Source: Fen-7 sp041494285 (GTDB taxonomy: Archaea > Halobacteriota > Methanosarcinia > Methanotrichales > Methanotrichaceae). From it: a stretch of DNA of 13,093 nucleotides. The position numbers and the translations under genes were made by a program. A model generated the notes under the pieces. That model ran no database searches. It was not told the origin of the DNA and saw nothing but the letters and a program-made list of their open reading frames with translations. Position 1 is the stretch's first letter. Each line of letters opens with the position of its first letter. Shown piece by piece: positions 11,524 through 13,093 of this stretch. The stretch is from NCBI GenBank assembly GCA_041494285.1, contig JBGQAL010000071.1, positions 1-13,093 on the forward strand, in the 5' to 3' direction.

Positions 11524-13077
11524 ATGTCATACATCGTAAAGCAGAAGATCCACGGAAAGATCTACGCTTACGAAGCCGAAAATTCCTGGGTCCCCGAGAA
11601 GAAGCAGGCTAGACAGAAACGACGTTATCTTGGAGTATGGGATGAATCGACAGGTCAAATAATTCCTAAAACTGTAGAACGAAACGTCAAAACAACAAAG
11701 ATATTCGGATCACCCTATCTTCTTGATGCCATAAGTAGTGAACTTAACCTTAGAAAGAAGTTGTCAGATGCATTTGGAGAAGATGGTGATGCTATTCTTG
11801 CCATGGCCATGAGCAAGCTGTTATGTCCAACATCGCTGAAGAATATACATCATGTTTTAGAGGATTCGTTCATCCCAGAGATGTATTCTCTCAAAGATAC
11901 ATTTAATTCGCAATGGTTATCAAGTTTTCTTAGCAAACTTGAGGCCAAAGAATCTGCAATGGAATCATTTCATAGATCTTTAATAGATCAAGATAAAGAA
12001 ACGCTGGTCTACGATATCACATCACTATCATCAAATTCAAAGAATATTGATTGGCTTGAGTACGGCTATAATCGAGACGGCCTGGATCTTCCGCAAGTTA
12101 ATTTGGGCTTAGTATTATCGGTTGAGAGACAGATACCACTTTACTATAAGATCTTTCCAGGTAGCATCAACGATGTAGTCACCCTTAAAAATCTTATTGC
12201 AGAAATAAACGCCCTCGGCATAACCAAAAGTATGTTCCTTCTGGACCGTGGATTCTACAGCGAGAGTAATATCGTTGAGATGAACTCGTCAGGTATCGAT
12301 TTTATTATCCCATTGCCCTTTGTAGTAAAGAATGGCAAAGGCATGATTAGCGAGACTAACCGAGATATTGAGAACCCGGTCAATGCCAGAAGATATGAAG
12401 GCGGTATATATTATGTTGTAGAGAGAGATATCGAAATCGGCAATGTTAAAGCTTATGGATATCTTTTCTATAACAAGAAACGAGAAAGCAACGAGTTAAA
12501 TTCCTTCTTTAACCGGATCATCGATATCGAAAGCAGCCTGGAAGGAAAAGAATTTTATGGAAATCCGCGAGATACTTTTAACCGTGTTGCTGGAAACTTC
12601 GCTAGATATTTCGATTGGGAATCTAAAGATAGAGTTCTCCACCTGAAGCGCCGGAGCAATGCAATTTCTCAGGCAGTCAACAGGTTCGGAAAAGTCATAC
12701 TTTTATCTTCAACAAAAAGAAGATGGGCGGAGGTACTTTCTCTTTATCGACAGAGAGATGCAGTCGAGAAGGAGTTTGACAACCTCAAGAATGACTTGGA
12801 TGTGATGCCGCTAAGGGTAAGTAAGCTTTCTACTCTTAAAGGATTACTTTTCATATTTTTCATTTCACTTGTCATTAGATCATTGTTACTTCAAAAAGCT
12901 AGGAACGCAGAACTGCTCGGTAAGAATTCAATCGAGGACATCCTCTTAGATCTCGCCAAGCTTAGAGCTATTAAAATTGGGAGTGTCTGGAAGTTGACCG
13001 AGATCACTAAGAAGGAAAGGATTGTTCTGGAGAAGATGGGGGTCGGGATTCCTATCAAACTGAAACATGGTTATTAA
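11524..13077 (+). CDS. IS4-superfamily DDE transposase (517 aa)
   Basis: This DDE transposase cuts and inserts the IS. The N-terminal ~60 residues start MSYIVKQKIHGKIYAYE and contain a basic, Arg-rich stretch likely to bind the terminal repeats. Catalytic residues are visible: Asp164 in VYDITS, Asp241 in LLDRGFYS, and the IS4-type YREK signature Y-x2-R-x3-E-x6-K, matched exactly by Tyr408, Arg411, Glu415 and Lys422. Between the second Asp and the Glu is the long beta-rich insertion usual for this superfamily. Overall layout and length best fit the IS1634 family. The frame is uninterrupted and the stop is 2 nt before the right terminal repeat, so the element is probably active or recently acquired. 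No passenger gene is present. Confidence 0.92.
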   Translation: MSYIVKQKIHGKIYAYEAENSWVPEKKQARQKRRYLGVWDESTGQIIPKTVERNVKTTKIFGSPYLLDAISSELNLRKKLSDAFGEDGDAILAMAMSKLLCPTSLKNIHHVLEDSFIPEMYSLKDTFNSQWLSSFLSKLEAKESAMESFHRSLIDQDKETLVYDITSLSSNSKNIDWLEYGYNRDGLDLPQVNLGLVLSVERQIPLYYKIFPGSINDVVTLKNLIAEINALGITKSMFLLDRGFYSESNIVEMNSSGIDFIIPLPFVVKNGKGMISETNRDIENPVNARRYEGGIYYVVERDIEIGNVKAYGYLFYNKKRESNELNSFFNRIIDIESSLEGKEFYGNPRDTFNRVAGNFARYFDWESKDRVLHLKRRSNAISQAVNRFGKVILLSSTKRRWAEVLSLYRQRDAVEKEFDNLKNDLDVMPLRVSKLSTLKGLLFIFFISLVIRSLLLQKARNAELLGKNSIEDILLDLAKLRAIKIGSVWKLTEITKKERIVLEKMGVGIPIKLKHGY

Positions 13078-13079
13078 AG

Positions 13080-13093
13080 AGCCGGAGTTTAGG
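13080..13093 (-). repeat. Right terminal inverted repeat of the IS
   Basis: AGCCGGAGTTTAGG is the exact reverse complement of the left terminal repeat at 11423-11436. It begins 2 nt after the transposase stop and forms the very end of the window. Confidence 0.9.

Larger units (their letters stand above)
11423..13093 (+). mobile_element. Complete insertion sequence, IS4 superfamily (IS1634-like), 1671 bp
   Basis: The left end begins CCTAAACTCCGGCT (11423-11436) and the right end is its exact reverse complement (13080-13093). Beyond the 14 perfect positions, further weak matching is seen. One transposase gene fills the element. The right end is the last base of the window, so a target duplication cannot be tested; the left flank ends GGTCCAGT. 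The family assignment rests on the transposase. Confidence 0.9.

Overview
The window reads as archaeal DNA, most likely from a methanogenic euryarchaeon of the Methanosarcinales/Methanotrichales type. The support is an XPB helicase/Bax1 nuclease gene pair (a typically archaeal DNA-repair couple), a family B DNA polymerase fragment whose motif C reads GIVDC rather than the canonical DTDS, and TATA boxes about 27 nt before predicted starts with leaderless or short-leader genes. Shine-Dalgarno sequences of the GAGG/AGGTGA kind occur in the mobile part. The lineage is an inference; no rRNA or tRNA is present.

Layout. (1) 1-1206: left accessory edge. It holds the C-terminal end of a tyrosine recombinase with a disturbed HxxR motif, a tight cluster of three small genes (390-970), and a start-less, frameshifted coding remnant (971-1206). 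(2) 1300-6733: a self-contained 5.4-kb module bounded on each side by the same composite repeat: inverted arms, each made of two tandem 9-mers, around an AT-rich spacer. Inside are a leftward winged-helix protein (1430-2410) and, divergent from it, a rightward gene line: a ParB-like DNA-binding protein, a tRNA-guanine-transglycosylase-like enzyme, an AbrB-like small protein, a small beta-rich protein and an SF3/D5-type replicative helicase. This looks like a plasmid- or virus-derived replicon that carries a candidate 7-deazaguanine DNA-modification pair (DpdB/DpdA-like). (3) 6780-7542: no convincing protein gene, but three successive TATA-box-plus-hairpin units, two of them a 68-bp direct repeat 181 bp apart. 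They are candidate small RNA genes. (4) 7543-10440: XPB and Bax1, very probably one repair operon. (5) 10430-11177: leftward PolB fragment, thumb and motif C only, frameshifted near its 5' end. (6) 11423-13093: a complete IS of the IS4 superfamily (IS1634-like), with perfect 14-bp terminal inverted repeats and an intact 517-aa transposase. The window ends on the last base of the IS, which suggests a contig break at a multicopy element.

How it fits together. The module appears to encode its own regulation or initiation (winged-helix protein), a specificity or partition-like factor (ParB-like), a base-exchange enzyme (TGT-like) that could use the preQ0 an archaeal host makes for archaeosine, and a replicative helicase. 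The flanking iteron-like dyads are candidate origins or binding and recombination sites. XPB-Bax1 is probably chromosomal. The PolB fragment, recombinase stub and IS mark this as a hotspot of insertion and decay.
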